Source: an uncultured Bacteroidales bacterium
GTDB taxonomy: Bacteria; Bacteroidota; Bacteroidia; Bacteroidales; UBA932
Assembly (NCBI GenBank): GCA_902488725.1
Contig: CABTXO010000117.1
Location: forward strand, 1-6,013
Length of the DNA stretch: 6,013 nucleotides
Direction: 5' to 3'
Position 1 is the stretch's first letter, and each line of letters begins with the position of its first letter. The position numbers were made by a program, and so were the translations under genes. Of this stretch, positions 5,858 through 6,013 are shown in pieces. Under the pieces are notes generated by a model that saw only the letters and a program-made list of their open reading frames with translations, had not been told where the DNA came from and did not search any database.

Positions 5858-6013
5858 CTGCAATGGAAACAAAGGAGCCGGATGTCCCTGTGCTCGACAT
5901 ATCTTCATGATTAGGCGTGAAAGAGCGCCCCTGCAATGGAAACAAAGGAGCCGGATGTCCCTGTGCTCGGCATATCTTCATGATTAGGCGTGAAAGAGCG
6001 CCCCTGCAATGGA
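5858..6013. repeat. 73-bp direct tandem repeat, two full units and a partial third cut by the window edge
   Basis: Unit 1 is 5858-5930, unit 2 is 5931-6003, and the first ten bases of a third unit are 6004-6013. Each begins CTGCAATGGAAACAAAGGAG and ends GAAAGAGCGCCC. The two full units differ at one position only: A at 5897 against G at 5970. The similarity may extend left to 5854 (GCCT against GCCC). There are no spacers. The period is not a multiple of three and no frame reads through the units as a protein repeat, so the array is probably non-coding. It lies directly downstream of the serine hydrolase and its total length is unknown. Confidence 0.95.
5882..5924 (+). other. Paired stem-loops predicted within each 73-bp repeat unit (unit 1 shown; unit 2 at 5955-5997)
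   Basis: Within unit 1, ATGTC (5882-5886) can pair with GACAT (5896-5900) around a nine-base loop. TCTTCATG (5902-5909) can pair with CGTGAA-A-GA (5916-5924) around ATTAGG, with one bulged A and one G-U pair. A competing small stem GGCG/CGCC (5914-5917 with 5926-5929) is also possible. In unit 2 the only substitution turns a U-A pair of the first stem into U-G, so both stems remain possible. Folding was done by eye and no energies were calculated. Confidence 0.4.

Noticed and set aside
5863..5910. A 15-residue ORF (METKEPDVPVLDISS) repeated in each 73-bp unit
   Set aside because: There is no ribosome-binding or promoter signal, the product is tiny, and the unit length is not a multiple of three; one substitution between copies cannot show coding selection.
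5655..5981. Minus-strand 108-codon ORF through the repeats
   Set aside because: It is antisense to the end of the hydrolase and enters the repeats in a frame that is not maintained from unit to unit; no family features.
5858..6013. A CRISPR array
   Set aside because: The 73-bp units are contiguous with no variable spacers, and the unit is longer than CRISPR repeats; no cas gene is present.

Overview
The window looks like a chromosomal housekeeping segment from a GC-rich member of the Bacteroidota, most likely a Bacteroidales gut or rumen lineage. This rests on three observations: a TamB-like gene divergent from tsaD, an arrangement I recall from Bacteroidota; TAnnTTTG-type -7 promoter elements on both strands of the AT-rich gap between those genes; and start codons without Shine-Dalgarno sequences. 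GC is roughly 60% by eye. I cannot assign a genus.

Layout. Positions 1-1777 (minus strand) hold the first 592 codons of a large TamB/AsmA-like envelope protein that runs off the left edge. Positions 1778-1843 are a 66-bp AT-rich divergent promoter region. Positions 1844-2866 (plus) encode TsaD, the transferase for the tRNA t6A37 modification. After a 53-bp gap with a short GC-only hairpin, 2920-4599 (plus) encodes a 559-residue FAD-dependent dehydrogenase of the COG2509 type. Its substrate is unknown. A near-perfect 14-bp-stem hairpin lies at 4614-4645, followed after 17 bp by 4663-5847 (plus), a beta-lactamase-fold serine hydrolase, probably a lipoprotein. From about 5858 to the right edge there is a 73-bp direct tandem repeat: two full copies differing at one base, plus the start of a third.

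How the genes relate. tsaD and the FAD dehydrogenase probably share a transcript starting at the promoter near 1815. The serine hydrolase may be separated from them by the hairpin, or read through it. tamB is transcribed away from them. No shared pathway is evident; the genes cover envelope biogenesis, tRNA modification, a redox flavoprotein and a periplasmic hydrolase.

I found no convincing new multi-gene system. The most unusual signals are the structured 73-bp tandem repeat directly after the hydrolase, the strong hairpin at 4614-4645, the nearly leaderless divergent promoter of tamB, and the non-standard lipobox and active-site motif of the hydrolase.
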